A stretch of DNA of 56,775 nucleotides, taken from Nonomuraea longispora. GTDB lineage: Bacteria > Actinomycetota > Actinomycetes > Streptosporangiales > Streptosporangiaceae. Positions 25,446 to 33,931 of the stretch are shown piece after piece. The position numbers and the translations under genes were made by a program. How positions within the stretch are numbered: position 1 is the first letter of the stretch; each line of letters opens with the position of its first letter. The notes under the pieces are model-generated. The model searched no databases. It saw only the letters and a list, made by a program, of their open reading frames with translations, and was not told the DNA's origin. The stretch is taken from positions 1 to 56,775 of the forward strand of contig NZ_SMJZ01000024.1 in NCBI RefSeq assembly GCF_004348345.1, written 5' to 3'.

Positions 25446-26888
25446 TCACCAGTAGGCATCCCGGGGCCGGCTGCGGTCCTCGGTGGCGACCAGGACGTCG
25501 AGCAGGAGCTCCTGGAGTTCGGCCCGGGTCGTCGCATGGGCCGGGTCGTCCCACAGGTTGTCCAGTTCCACCGGGTCGCTCTCCAGGTCGTACAGCTCGC
25601 CGGTGCGGGCGCGGGTCGTGGACGGCGGGCCGTGATAGACGACGATCTTCCAGCGGTCGTGCCTGAGCATCGTGGTGTGCACGGGCTCGTCGTACGGATG
25701 GCCGCTGTTGCGGTATTCGCACAGGGCCCAGCCCCTGACCGGCGCGCCCCGCTCGCCCCGGGCCAGCGGCAGGAGGTCGAGCCCCTGCCCGCGGGGGAGC
25801 GGCGGCGCTCCAGCGGCGGCGAGGAAACTCGGCGCCAGATCGATCCACTGGACCAGCTCGGAGCGCCGTTCACCGGCGGGCAGCCCGGCGGGCCAGCGCA
25901 TGACGAGCGGCACCCGGACGGCGCACTCGTACATCATCGGGCCCTTCAACATGAGCTGGTGGTCGCCGAGCATCTCGCCGTGGTCGCTGGTGAAGACGAC
26001 CAGGGTGTCCTCGGCCAGGCCCTCCTCGTCGAGGGCGGCGAGGATCCTGCCGACCTCGTCGTCCACGAGGCTCACCATCGCGTAGTAGTTGACCCTGACG
26101 TCGTGCAGCTCGGCTTCGGTGTACTCGGTGTAGCCGCGGGCGTGGCCGGCGTAGGAGCGGTGCGAGGCCTCGGTCAGCACGGGCGGCTTGCCGGCGAGCT
26201 CCTGGTCCCGGGTGACCGGGCCGCGCAGCGTCCTGCCCCGGTAGCGGGCGACGTACTCCTCCGGCGCCCCGAACCCGTGGTGCGGGTCGAAGAAGTTCGC
26301 CACGAAGAAGAACGGCTTGCCCGGGTCGCGTGAGCGCCGCAGGTAGTCGATGGTCTCGTCGCCGATCCACCGACTGTAGTGGTACTCCGTCGGCATCGCG
26401 TCGAAGCCGGCCCCCGGACCGGGGCGGGCGGCGGCGTCGTACAGGTCCGGCCGTACGGCCCGGAGCCACCGGTGGTAGGCGTTCTCGGACGATCCGGGGT
26501 AAGGGTCGTGCGCCCATCGGAACACCCGGAAACCGTCGTCCAGCCGCGGCTCCAGCCGGCCGCCGAAGCACGCGCCGGCGACGTGGAACTTCCCGGCCAG
26601 GCCGCAGTCGTAGCCATGGCCGGCCAGGACGCGCGAGAACAGCTGCTCGTGCGCGGGCAGCCCGACGCCGTTCGCCCAGGCGCCGTGCGCGTGCGCGTAC
26701 CGGCCGGACATCAGGCTGGCGCGCGACGGCCCGCAGACCGGCGACTGCACGTAGCAGTTGTCGAACAGCACCCCCTGCTCGGCCAGCCGGTCGAGGTGGG
26801 GCGTGTCGATCTCGTCGTTGCCGTAGGCGCCCAGCGCGTCGAAGCGCTGCTGGTCGGTGCAGATGAGCAGGATGTTCGGTCGGTTCAT
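25446..26888 (-). CDS. type I sulfatase
   Basis: A 480-residue sulfatase without a signal peptide. The signature CGPSRASLMSGR carries Cys52, the residue oxidised to formylglycine. Metal ligands include Asp12 in CTDQQRFD and the FTSDHGEMLGDH segment. It removes sulfate esters from a carbohydrate or aryl substrate. It is the last gene of the LacI-regulated ABC transporter operon, so cytoplasmic desulfation of an imported sulfated sugar is likely. ATG at 26888 after AAGGAAAG. A formylglycine-generating enzyme is not in the window. Confidence 0.93.
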   Translation of the reverse strand: MNRPNILLICTDQQRFDALGAYGNDEIDTPHLDRLAEQGVLFDNCYVQSPVCGPSRASLMSGRYAHAHGAWANGVGLPAHEQLFSRVLAGHGYDCGLAGKFHVAGACFGGRLEPRLDDGFRVFRWAHDPYPGSSENAYHRWLRAVRPDLYDAAARPGPGAGFDAMPTEYHYSRWIGDETIDYLRRSRDPGKPFFFVANFFDPHHGFGAPEEYVARYRGRTLRGPVTRDQELAGKPPVLTEASHRSYAGHARGYTEYTEAELHDVRVNYYAMVSLVDDEVGRILAALDEEGLAEDTLVVFTSDHGEMLGDHQLMLKGPMMYECAVRVPLVMRWPAGLPAGERRSELVQWIDLAPSFLAAAGAPPLPRGQGLDLLPLARGERGAPVRGWALCEYRNSGHPYDEPVHTTMLRHDRWKIVVYHGPPSTTRARTGELYDLESDPVELDNLWDDPAHATTRAELQELLLDVLVATEDRSRPRDAYW

Positions 26889-26912
26889 TGCTTTCCTTCG
26901 AGGTGGGGCGCG

Positions 26913-27767
26913 TCAGGACTTCACGGCCCCGGCGACGCCTTCGACGAAGTAACGCTGGAGCGCGAGGAAGACGAGGAGCAGTGGGATGAGCGAGATGGTG
27001 CCCGCGGCGGCCAGGCCGGACCAGTCGGTGGAGTTGGTGCCGCGGAAGGCGAGCATGCCCACCGCGAGCGTGCGCAGGTCCGGGCGGCTGAAGGTGAACA
27101 CCAACGGCAGGAAGAAGTTGTTCCAGGCCGCCAGGAACGTCATGACGCCCACCGTCGCGGTGACCGGTCCCGCGAGCGGCAGCATGACGCGGAAGAACGT
27201 CCGCAGGAAGCCCGCACCGTCCATGATCGCCGCTTCCTCCAGTTCGCGGGGGACCCGGCTGAAGTAGCCGGCGTAGAGCAGGACGGCGGCCACGTGGCCG
27301 CTGCCCGCCAGGGCGAGGACGATGCCGGTACGCGAGTTCAGCAGGCCCATGAGATCGCTGAGCTCGACCACGGGGATGATGGTGAGCCCGTGCGGCGCGA
27401 ACAACGTCGCGACCAGCACGGCGACCACGGCCCGCTTGCCGATGAAGTTCCTGCGGGCGATGACGTAGCCGGCCAGGGCGCAGCGCAGCACGACCAGCGC
27501 CACCGTTCCCAGGGTGACGACGACGCTGTTGACGGTGTACAACCCGAAGTCGGCGTCCTGCCAGGCCCGCGCGTAGTTCTCGAAGTGCAGCGCGTCGGGG
27601 ATCAGGCCGAGCCCTCCGGAGAAGACTCCCAGCGAGTCCTTCAGCGAGGCCGAGAAGATCCAGAGCAGTGGATAGACCCATACCACGCAGATGACGGCGA
27701 GCACGATCACCTGTGCCCAGATCCCGAGCCGGCGGCGCTTGGCCCGCAGGCCGCTCGCGGCGCTCAT
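26913..27767 (-). CDS. carbohydrate ABC transporter permease (MalG type)
   Basis: A 284-residue inner-membrane protein with six predicted helices. The EAA loop EEAAIMDGAGFLRTFFRVMLPLAGP docks the ATPase subunit. Such MalG-type permeases pair with a MalF-type partner, whose stop overlaps this start by four bases (27764-27767). No ATPase gene is present, so a shared MsiK-like ATPase encoded elsewhere probably energises the importer, as is usual in actinomycetes. Confidence 0.93.
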   Translation of the reverse strand: MSAASGLRAKRRRLGIWAQVIVLAVICVVWVYPLLWIFSASLKDSLGVFSGGLGLIPDALHFENYARAWQDADFGLYTVNSVVVTLGTVALVVLRCALAGYVIARRNFIGKRAVVAVLVATLFAPHGLTIIPVVELSDLMGLLNSRTGIVLALAGSGHVAAVLLYAGYFSRVPRELEEAAIMDGAGFLRTFFRVMLPLAGPVTATVGVMTFLAAWNNFFLPLVFTFSRPDLRTLAVGMLAFRGTNSTDWSGLAAAGTISLIPLLLVFLALQRYFVEGVAGAVKS

Positions 27768-28696
27768 GAGCGGCTCCTCACGCGGTCGGCGTAGCGGATG
27801 CCCACGGCCTGCAGCGCGGCGAAGACGAGCGTGACGAGCCCGAACAGCACGCCGAGCGCCGCTCCGTAGCCGAGCCGGGGCGTGGAGCCGGCGAAGGCCT
27901 GCTGGTAGATGTAGACCTCCGTGGCGAGGGTGGAGAAGAACGGCCCGCCGTTCGTCATAGTCAGCACCAGGTCGAAGATCTGCATGGTCTCGATCGCCGT
28001 GAGGAGAACGATGATGATCAGGAACGGCCGCAGCAGCGGGAGCGTCACGTGGCGCAGCGCCGCCCAGCCACCGGCGCCGTCCGTTCTCGCGGCCTCATAG
28101 ACCGTGGTGGGGATCGTCTGCAGCGCGGCCAGCCAGTAGACGAGCGTGATGCCGAACCACTTCCACATGTGCACGCCCATCACCGTCCACAGGGACGTGC
28201 CGGGGTCTCCGAGGAAGTCGACCGGCTGATCCACGATCCCGAGGTCGAGCAGCAACTGGTTCACCGGGCCGCCGGCGGGGTCGAAGATGAACCCCATCAC
28301 CACCCCGATGATCGCCGTCGTCGTCACCGCGGGCACGAACAGCGCGGTCCTGAACACCCTGGCGAGCGGCAGTCTCGGGTTGTTCAGGACGAGCGCTGTC
28401 AACAGGCTCAGCCCCACCCGCAGCGGCACGGTCACCGCGATGATCGTCAGCGTGACCCCGAGCGACTTCCAGAACAGCGGGTCGCCGAACGCCTCACGGT
28501 AGTTGGCCAGGCCGACGAACGGCCGCTCGGCGCCCAGCCCCTTCCAGTCGAGCATCGAGTAGTACAGGCTGGAGATGATCGGCCAGACGGTGTACGCGCC
28601 GAACAACAGCAGGGTGGGCAGCAGGAAGACGTACGCCCACCGCTCCGACCAGATCCTGACGGCGAGGCTCGGGGCCTTGCGTGTCACGCTGCTCAT
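27764..28696 (-). CDS. carbohydrate ABC transporter permease (MalF type)
   Basis: A 310-residue permease with six to seven membrane segments, starting MSSVTRKAPSLAVRIW. The EAA loop is YEAARTDGAGGWAALRHVTLPLLRP. The ATG at 28696 overlaps the stop of the solute-binding protein by four bases, and its own stop overlaps the MalG-type gene, so the three are made together. It forms the membrane channel for a mono- or oligosaccharide. Confidence 0.93.
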   Translation of the reverse strand: MSSVTRKAPSLAVRIWSERWAYVFLLPTLLLFGAYTVWPIISSLYYSMLDWKGLGAERPFVGLANYREAFGDPLFWKSLGVTLTIIAVTVPLRVGLSLLTALVLNNPRLPLARVFRTALFVPAVTTTAIIGVVMGFIFDPAGGPVNQLLLDLGIVDQPVDFLGDPGTSLWTVMGVHMWKWFGITLVYWLAALQTIPTTVYEAARTDGAGGWAALRHVTLPLLRPFLIIIVLLTAIETMQIFDLVLTMTNGGPFFSTLATEVYIYQQAFAGSTPRLGYGAALGVLFGLVTLVFAALQAVGIRYADRVRSRS

Positions 28697-30180
28697 GACG
28701 TCCGGTACATCTCCGCCGTGTAGTCCTTGCCCGGCCGCCAGTTCGGGAACGTCCAGTCGTCCAGGCTCACCTTCACGCCCTTCTCGGCGATGGCCCGCGT
28801 GGCGCGCTCCCGCTCGGCGGCGAGCTTGCCGGTGTGCTCGCGCAGGGCCTTGCGAATGTCGGTGAGCTCGCCGCTGAGGATCCCCTGCGTGATCTCGCCG
28901 AGCGTGGGCCGCGGCTCCTTCATCTCGGTCAGCACCTGCGCGACGGCGGGATTGCGGACGACGGGACTGGGCGCGAGCCGTACGGCCTGGCCGAACAGCT
29001 CGACCGCGCGCTTGTACGTGGGATGCACGTCCGCCGTCGACACGGCCTCCAGGTCGAGGGGCACCTGGTCCATGTACGTGGACAGCGCCCGGTGGAACTG
29101 GGGGCCGGTGAAGCGGGCGAGCAACTCGGAGGCCGCCTCCACGTGCCGCGACTGGCTGGACACGAACAGCTGGCCAGGGGCGGGAGCGCCGTAGAGGACC
29201 GGCTTGCCGCCCGGCGACGGGACGGGACCGACGCCGACCTTGCCGAGGAACTGCTTGAACTGCCCGTTGACGACGCCGATGTTCCATGACCCGTCGAAGA
29301 ACATGCCCGCCACTCCGGTCGCCCACCTCGCCCGGGCGGTTCTGGCGTCCAGCGACGTAGACGCGGGGAACACGACCTTGTCGCGGACCAGGGACAACAG
29401 AAATTCCAGCGTCTGGACGAACGGGTCGCTCGCGTAGGCGTAGTCGCCGGTGCGCGGGTCCACCAAGCCCTTCTCGTCCGCTCCTGGGGTCATGGCGAGC
29501 GGGGCGCCGGCGGACATCGCCAGCTCGATCACGTGGCTCTGCAACCGTTCGTGGAACTGCAGGCCCTGGATCCAACCGTACGCGTGGCCGCCGCCGTCCT
29601 TGGTGATGCGCGCGGCGATGGAGCGGAACTCGTCCCAGGTCGCCGGGCCGTTGTCGGGGTCGCCGCCGGCCTTCTCGACCAGCTCGCGGTTGAACCAGGA
29701 GAGGGTGGCGTACTGCCGGGCGGTGAAGAGGGGGAAGGCGTGGAGCTTGCCGTCGAAGACGTGCAGCCCTTCGAGCAGGGTGTCGGCGGGGAGCTTGGCG
29801 CGGATCGCCTCCTGTCCCGCCAGCGGCGCGAACCAGCCACCGGCGACGAGGGACGCCTCGGACGATCCGAGGCCGGCGATCGTGTGCACGTCGGCGATCT
29901 GGTTGCTCTTGAACGCCAGTTGCAGCGCCTGGCCCATCTCGTTCGGGTTGTACACCTCGTGCTCCACCCGGACGCCCGGGTTGGCCTTGCCGTACTCGGC
30001 GAAGATGCGCTCGTTCAGCGGTCGCAGCGGCTGGAAGTGATCCCACCAGCGCAACGCGTCGCCTCCGGCCGCCGGGGCGGCCTCCTGTTCCGAGGTGCGG
30101 GCGCACCCGGCGGCGCCGAGGGCGGCCGCGAGAGCGCCGCCGGACAGCCCGAGGAATCGTCGCCGGCCGAACGTCGTCAT
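28693..30180 (-). CDS. Tat-type lipoprotein, sugar-binding component of the ABC importer
   Basis: A 495-residue family 1 solute-binding protein. The N terminus has a twin-arginine motif (RRRFLG), a hydrophobic region and the lipobox GAAGC, so it is exported folded and lipid-anchored. The body has the periplasmic-binding layout (RWWDHFQPL, FDGSWNIGVVNG). It captures the sugar for the two permeases. A LacI operator (30243-30256) lies about 63 bp upstream of its ATG. The linked sulfatase suggests a sulfated ligand; this is inference. Confidence 0.92.
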   Translation of the reverse strand: MTTFGRRRFLGLSGGALAAALGAAGCARTSEQEAAPAAGGDALRWWDHFQPLRPLNERIFAEYGKANPGVRVEHEVYNPNEMGQALQLAFKSNQIADVHTIAGLGSSEASLVAGGWFAPLAGQEAIRAKLPADTLLEGLHVFDGKLHAFPLFTARQYATLSWFNRELVEKAGGDPDNGPATWDEFRSIAARITKDGGGHAYGWIQGLQFHERLQSHVIELAMSAGAPLAMTPGADEKGLVDPRTGDYAYASDPFVQTLEFLLSLVRDKVVFPASTSLDARTARARWATGVAGMFFDGSWNIGVVNGQFKQFLGKVGVGPVPSPGGKPVLYGAPAPGQLFVSSQSRHVEAASELLARFTGPQFHRALSTYMDQVPLDLEAVSTADVHPTYKRAVELFGQAVRLAPSPVVRNPAVAQVLTEMKEPRPTLGEITQGILSGELTDIRKALREHTGKLAAERERATRAIAEKGVKVSLDDWTFPNWRPGKDYTAEMYRTS

Positions 30181-30242
30181 GGAGGTTCTCTCCTTCCCGC
30201 CGGGACCGAAGCGGGGGCGATGGTAGGGAAGTCACACCCGAA

Positions 30243-30256
30243 GGCGAACGTTCGCC
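30243..30256. promoter_or_regulatory. LacI-family operator in front of the ABC operon
   Basis: GGCGAACGTTCGCC is a perfect 14-bp palindrome with the central CG typical of LacI operators. A matching 12-bp core GCGAACGTTCGC recurs at 30375-30386. Confidence 0.8.
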
Positions 30257-30374
30257 TATGCTGAGTCACGCCACCCGACCCCGTCAACCCCCCACCGCCG
30301 CCGTAGAGGGGCGGCTGCCACCAGGCCCCTGTGGCACAATTGCGCTGTCCGGCAGTGGCGTGGCGACGCCGCAT

Positions 30375-30386
30375 GCGAACGTTCGC
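30375..30386. promoter_or_regulatory. LacI-family operator in front of the regulator
   Basis: GCGAACGTTCGC is centred about 131 bp from the first copy and lies just before the ribosome binding site of the LacI gene. This implies autoregulation and possible looping between the two sites. Confidence 0.8.
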
Positions 30387-30403
30387 CTTCCGGAGGTGAC
30401 CCC

Positions 30404-31432
30404 GTGGCCAATGTCTCGCTCAGAGACGTCGCCGCGCGTGCCAACGTGAGCTTCCAGACGGTGAGCAAGGTGCTCAACGGCAAGGGCGCCGTCGCGCCCG
30501 CCACCCGGCAGCGCATCATCGAGGCGGCCGAGGAGATCGGCTACGTCCCCAACGCGCTGGCCCGCAGCCTGCAGTCACGCAGCTCCCTGACCCTCGGCGT
30601 GATCACCGTCGACTTCAGCAACGCGACGCCGGCGCAGTTCCTCGTCGGCATCGAGCGGGAAGCGCGCCGGCACGGCCTCAGCGTGATCCTCAGCAGCCTG
30701 GAGCCCGACGGCTCCGACTGCGTGCGCTATCTGCGCGTGCTGATGGAGCGCCGGGTGGACGGGATCATCATGAACGCTCCTGCCACCGAGGAGGACGAAG
30801 AGGTCGGGCGGCTGCTGCGCGCCGGGCCGCCCGCCGTCAGCCTGCACGAGATCGCCGGCGGCGGGGTCCCGCGCGTCACCGTCGACTCCGAGGCCACCGC
30901 GGCGCTCCCGGTCCGCCACCTGATCGCGCTCGGCCACCGCCGCATCGGCGTGGTGACCGGCCTGCGGCAGCGTCACAGCGCGCAGCGGCGCACCGCCGTC
31001 TACCGTGAGGTGCTGGCCGAGCACGGTCTGCCCTACGACGCCCTGCTCGTCGAGGACGGCGCATGGGAGGTCGAAGGCGGCTACGCCGCCACCCACAGGC
31101 TGCTCGACCGGGCCTCCGGCATCACCGCGATCTACGTCCAGAACGACCTCATGGCCGTCGGGGTGCTCAACGCGCTGCACGAGCGCGGGGTCTCCGTCCC
31201 CGGCGACTGCTCGGTCGTCGGCTGCGACGACCACCCGGTCGCCGCCAGGACCATCCCGCCGCTGACGACCGTCCGCATGCCGTTCTTCGACGCGGGGGCG
31301 GCCGCCGTACGCCTCCTGCTCGAACGCATCGCGTCCGGACCGCCGGGGGACGTCGTCCTGCCCGTGTCCATGGTCTACCGCGCCTCCACCGCCTCCCCAC
31401 CGGCCGGTTCGACCCGGATCGCCCGGAGGTAG
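30404..31432 (+). CDS. LacI-family repressor of the sugar importer/sulfatase operon
   Basis: A 342-residue LacI regulator: helix-turn-helix SLRDVAARANVSFQTVSKVLN, hinge helix PNALARSLQSR, and a periplasmic-binding-like ligand domain ending in DHPVAARTIPPLTT. The GTG at 30404 follows GGAGGTGA. Two GCGAACGTTCGC operators sit in the divergent promoter region, one for each direction. It should release the ABC operon when its sugar is present. Confidence 0.95.
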   Translation: MANVSLRDVAARANVSFQTVSKVLNGKGAVAPATRQRIIEAAEEIGYVPNALARSLQSRSSLTLGVITVDFSNATPAQFLVGIEREARRHGLSVILSSLEPDGSDCVRYLRVLMERRVDGIIMNAPATEEDEEVGRLLRAGPPAVSLHEIAGGGVPRVTVDSEATAALPVRHLIALGHRRIGVVTGLRQRHSAQRRTAVYREVLAEHGLPYDALLVEDGAWEVEGGYAATHRLLDRASGITAIYVQNDLMAVGVLNALHERGVSVPGDCSVVGCDDHPVAARTIPPLTTVRMPFFDAGAAAVRLLLERIASGPPGDVVLPVSMVYRASTASPPAGSTRIARR

Positions 31433-31618
31433 GCGGGGACGGCCAGCACGCGCCGGTTGCCGTCGTCGGCCTGGAGGCCGAGCTTGGCGAGGGTGGATGC
31501 GGTCGGGCGTCGCGTGCTTGATCGCGTTGGCGACCGCCTCGCTGGAGATGTGGTACAGCGACGACTCCACCGGCGGCGAGAGGCGCCCGTCGGCGTCGAC
31601 CGTGACCGGGACGGGCAC
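31420..31618 (-). pseudogene. collapsed two-component system remnant
   Basis: On the minus strand 31618-31490 reads SPPVESSLYHISSEAVANAIKHA, a histidine-kinase ATPase N box without the rest of the kinase. After a frame change 31495-31420 reads LAKLGLQADDGNRRVLAV, like the C-terminal end of a LuxR-type response regulator. A deletion seems to have joined the kinase 3' half to the regulator tail. The kinase part is clear; the regulator part is less certain. It abuts a hydrolase fragment on the other strand. Confidence 0.5.
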
Positions 31619-31700
31619 TGCTCGTCAACGCCCTGCACGACCCCGCCACCGGACACCCGTGGGCGGTGAACGTCGCCAGGCGGATCGGCCGGGAGGACGC
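31618..31700 (+). pseudogene. C-terminal fragment of a TAP-like alpha/beta hydrolase
   Basis: The plus strand reads LLVNALHDPATGHPWAVNVA from 31618, the acid-residue region (HDPAT) of secreted tripeptidyl-aminopeptidase-like hydrolases. There is no start and no upstream domain. The fragment begins exactly where the kinase remnant on the other strand begins, marking a rearrangement junction near 31618. Confidence 0.5.
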
Positions 31701-31810
31701 GCGGCCCGCTGCCGGCCGGAGCCCTGCCCGTCCTGGGAGGCTGACGCGTCACCGCGAACCCGATTGCTCGAAACCGCCCGATCCGGCCGTCGTGAAGGCA
31801 GAATCTGATC

Positions 31811-32416
31811 ATGTCTTTCTCGCTCGACGCCACCGCTGTCCTGGCCCTGCACTGGCAGATCAACGTGATCAAACCCGAAGGCTTCTTCGGCGGGTTGCTC
31901 GCGGAACCCGTCGAGCGCAGCGGCGTGGTCGGGCGGGCCACGGCCTTCCACGACGCGGTCATGGCGCGCGACGTGCCGGTCGTCTTCACCCGCTTCACGG
32001 TGCCCGACGGCGGCGGCACCCTCGTCCGCAACACCGCGTTCATGCGGTCGGTCGGCGACGCGCAGACCGCGTTCCGTCCCGACGCCCCGGGAACGGGGAT
32101 CATCCCGGAGATGGCCGCGCAGGCCGGGCGGAGCACCGTCGTGGACAACCAGCGGCTGTCCGGGCTGGCGGGCAACGGACTGCCCGAGTGGCTGGCCGCG
32201 CACGGCATCACCACGCTGCTGCTCACCGGGGTCGCCACCAACCTCACCGTCGAGCAGACCGCCCGGCACGGCACCGACCTGGGCTTCACCGTGCACACGA
32301 TCTCCGACTGCGTGACCGCGGCCGGCGACGACGCCCACAACGCCTCCCTGGGCAACCTGGCCATGGCCACCGCGGGCTGCCTGACCGCCGAAGCGGCCCT
32401 CGCCCGGTTGGCGTGA
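31811..32416 (+). CDS. isochorismatase-like protein lacking the usual catalytic triad
   Basis: A 201-residue protein of the cysteine-hydrolase/isochorismatase fold. The family Asp-Lys-Cys triad is not seen: the first strand reads LALHWQ instead of a DMQ-type motif, the Lys site reads VVDNQRLSGL, and the Cys site reads GVATNLTVEQTA with Thr at the expected Cys position. The fold segments and length are otherwise normal. It may be a non-hydrolytic or pseudo-enzyme member. The ATG at 31811 is supported by AAGGCAG upstream. It sits among gene remnants but is itself intact. Confidence 0.85.
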   Translation: MSFSLDATAVLALHWQINVIKPEGFFGGLLAEPVERSGVVGRATAFHDAVMARDVPVVFTRFTVPDGGGTLVRNTAFMRSVGDAQTAFRPDAPGTGIIPEMAAQAGRSTVVDNQRLSGLAGNGLPEWLAAHGITTLLLTGVATNLTVEQTARHGTDLGFTVHTISDCVTAAGDDAHNASLGNLAMATAGCLTAEAALARLA

Positions 32417-32440
32417 GACCGGCGGGGCTCGGGTCGACCG

Positions 32441-32770
32441 CCACGCGGAGGTGTCGCCGGCGCGTGTGGCGTGGGGGAAGTGCTGGGTGCCCTTGGTGAT
32501 CGCGCCGGGCATGACGATGCGGGTCTCGATGCCGAACGCGTTCGCCTCGTACGACGTCGCCACCGCCAGGGTGTCGAACGCCGCCTTCGACGCCGAGTAC
32601 GGGCCGGGGACGGGCGGCGCGGTGACGTCGAGCAGTTCGCGGCGGCGCGCGTCATTGCGTCCGTACGGGTCCAGCATGCTGGCCCACACGGTGTGCCCGG
32701 CCCGGGTGAGCGCCTGGGCGGTGAGGTTGCCGATGCCGGTGGCGGCCCCGGCGATGAGGACGGTGGACAT
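32441..32770 (-). pseudogene. SDR gene with the central part deleted
   Basis: The frame starts MSTVLIAGAATGIGNLTAQAL, a normal SDR N terminus, and runs to LLDVTAPP. It then jumps directly to PYSASKAAFDTLAVA, the active-site helix, and PGAITKGTQHFPHATRAGDT. About 80 residues including the NNAG region and catalytic Ser are missing, yet the frame is kept. The C-terminal end is also lost: after about residue 110 the frame runs out of SDR sequence. Confidence 0.75.
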
Positions 32771-32798
32771 GGTGGGTCTCCGTTTCCGGGGTGAAGGG

Positions 32799-33775
32799 TC
32801 AGGAACCGGGGCGGACCAGTTCGACGCGCAGGATGCGGTCGTCGCCCGGCCGGGGGTCGGTGCCGCCCCACGTCGCCTCGTCGGTGTTGGAGGTCGTGAT
32901 CCACAAGGAGCCGTCGGGCGCCGGTTCCACCGTGCGGATCCGTCCGTGGCTCTGGACGAAGTAGGCGACGGCGTCGCCGTCCGCTCGGGGCCCGTCCACG
33001 GGCAGGCGCCAGAGCCGCTGCCCGCCGAGCGCGCCCATCCACACGGCTCCGCCCGCGACGGCGATGCCGGACGGCGAGGCGTCGTCCGGGTGAAGGGTGA
33101 AGATCGGACGTTCGCCGTGGGAGCCGTCCCCGCCTTCCGACTCGGGCCAGCCGTAGTCGCGTCCGGGGCGCAGCACGTTCAGCTCTCGTCCCAGGTGCGG
33201 TGGCCGAGTTCGGAGGCGTACGCGGTGCCGTCGGGGCCGAAGCGCAGCCGCCCGCCGTGGTGGCGGTCGGCGGTCTCGACGCCTTCGACGATCACCCGTT
33301 CCTGGCGCAGGGAGCGCAGGTCGGGGGCGAGGCGCAGCGTGACGACGCGGTTGGTGGGCGAGGCGGAGACGTAGGCGTACACGGTGCGGTCCCTGTCGAA
33401 CGCGGGCGAGACGGCCAGCCCGAGCAGGCCGCCCTCGGAGCTCACCTCGACGCCGGGGACGGTGCCGATCGGCACGGGGTCCCGGCCCGGCCGGATGTGC
33501 AGGATCCGGGCCGAGGCTCGCTCGGACACCAGGGTGGAGCCGTCCGGGAGGAACGCCAGGCCCCACGGCATGGCCAGGCCGCGGGCGATCTCGGTGACCT
33601 CTCCGGGCACCAGCCCGCGCGCGACCGCAGCCGTGGTGCTCTGCGGTGTGGTGCTCATCTGTGAGGCGCCGGACTCCGGTGCGGCGCAGCCGGGCAGCAC
33701 GGCCAGGGCGCAGAGCAGGGCGGTGACGGCGGCGCCGGTACGTGGGATGAGGATCATGGCTGATCTGTCCTTCAT
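32799..33775 (-). pseudogene. PQQ-type sugar dehydrogenase lipoprotein gene, deleted and frameshifted
   Basis: The 5' part encodes a lipoprotein signal ([13 protein letters not shown]) and a GSDH beta-propeller up to [13 protein letters not shown]. Roughly 50-60 residues normally following are missing, and the frame resumes at [13 protein letters not shown] two-base AG duplication at about 33185 then creates a stop. The second frame continues with [18 protein letters not shown] to the natural end at 32799. Two independent lesions make this a dead gene. It is unrelated in domain layout to the intact CBM2 enzyme at 108-1625. Confidence 0.8.
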
Positions 33776-33819
33776 GTCGCGCCGGGCCGGGGACGGCGCT
33801 CCGCCCCCGGCCCGGGCCG

Positions 33820-33915
33820 CTACGTGGCGAACCGGTGCTGCAACTGCTGGCAGGTGAAGCCCGCGACGGCCCCCAGAGCGGTGCCGGCGATCAGCGTGAG
33901 CAGTCCCGGAAGCAT
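33820..33915 (-). CDS. possible 31-residue membrane peptide or remnant
   Basis: A short frame 16 bases after the SDR stop encodes [20 protein letters not shown] followed by a polar tail. It would form one membrane helix. There is no convincing ribosome binding site. It may be a tail of a lost membrane-protein gene. Confidence 0.3.
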   Translation of the reverse strand: MLPGLLTLIAGTALGAVAGFTCQQLQHRFAT

Positions 33916-33931
33916 GTGCTGGGTGGGAAAG

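Noticed and set aside
27764..30235. An 823-codon frame apparently fusing the MalF permease to upstream sequence
   Set aside because: The upstream part is out-of-frame reading of the solute-binding protein gene; the permease begins at 28696.
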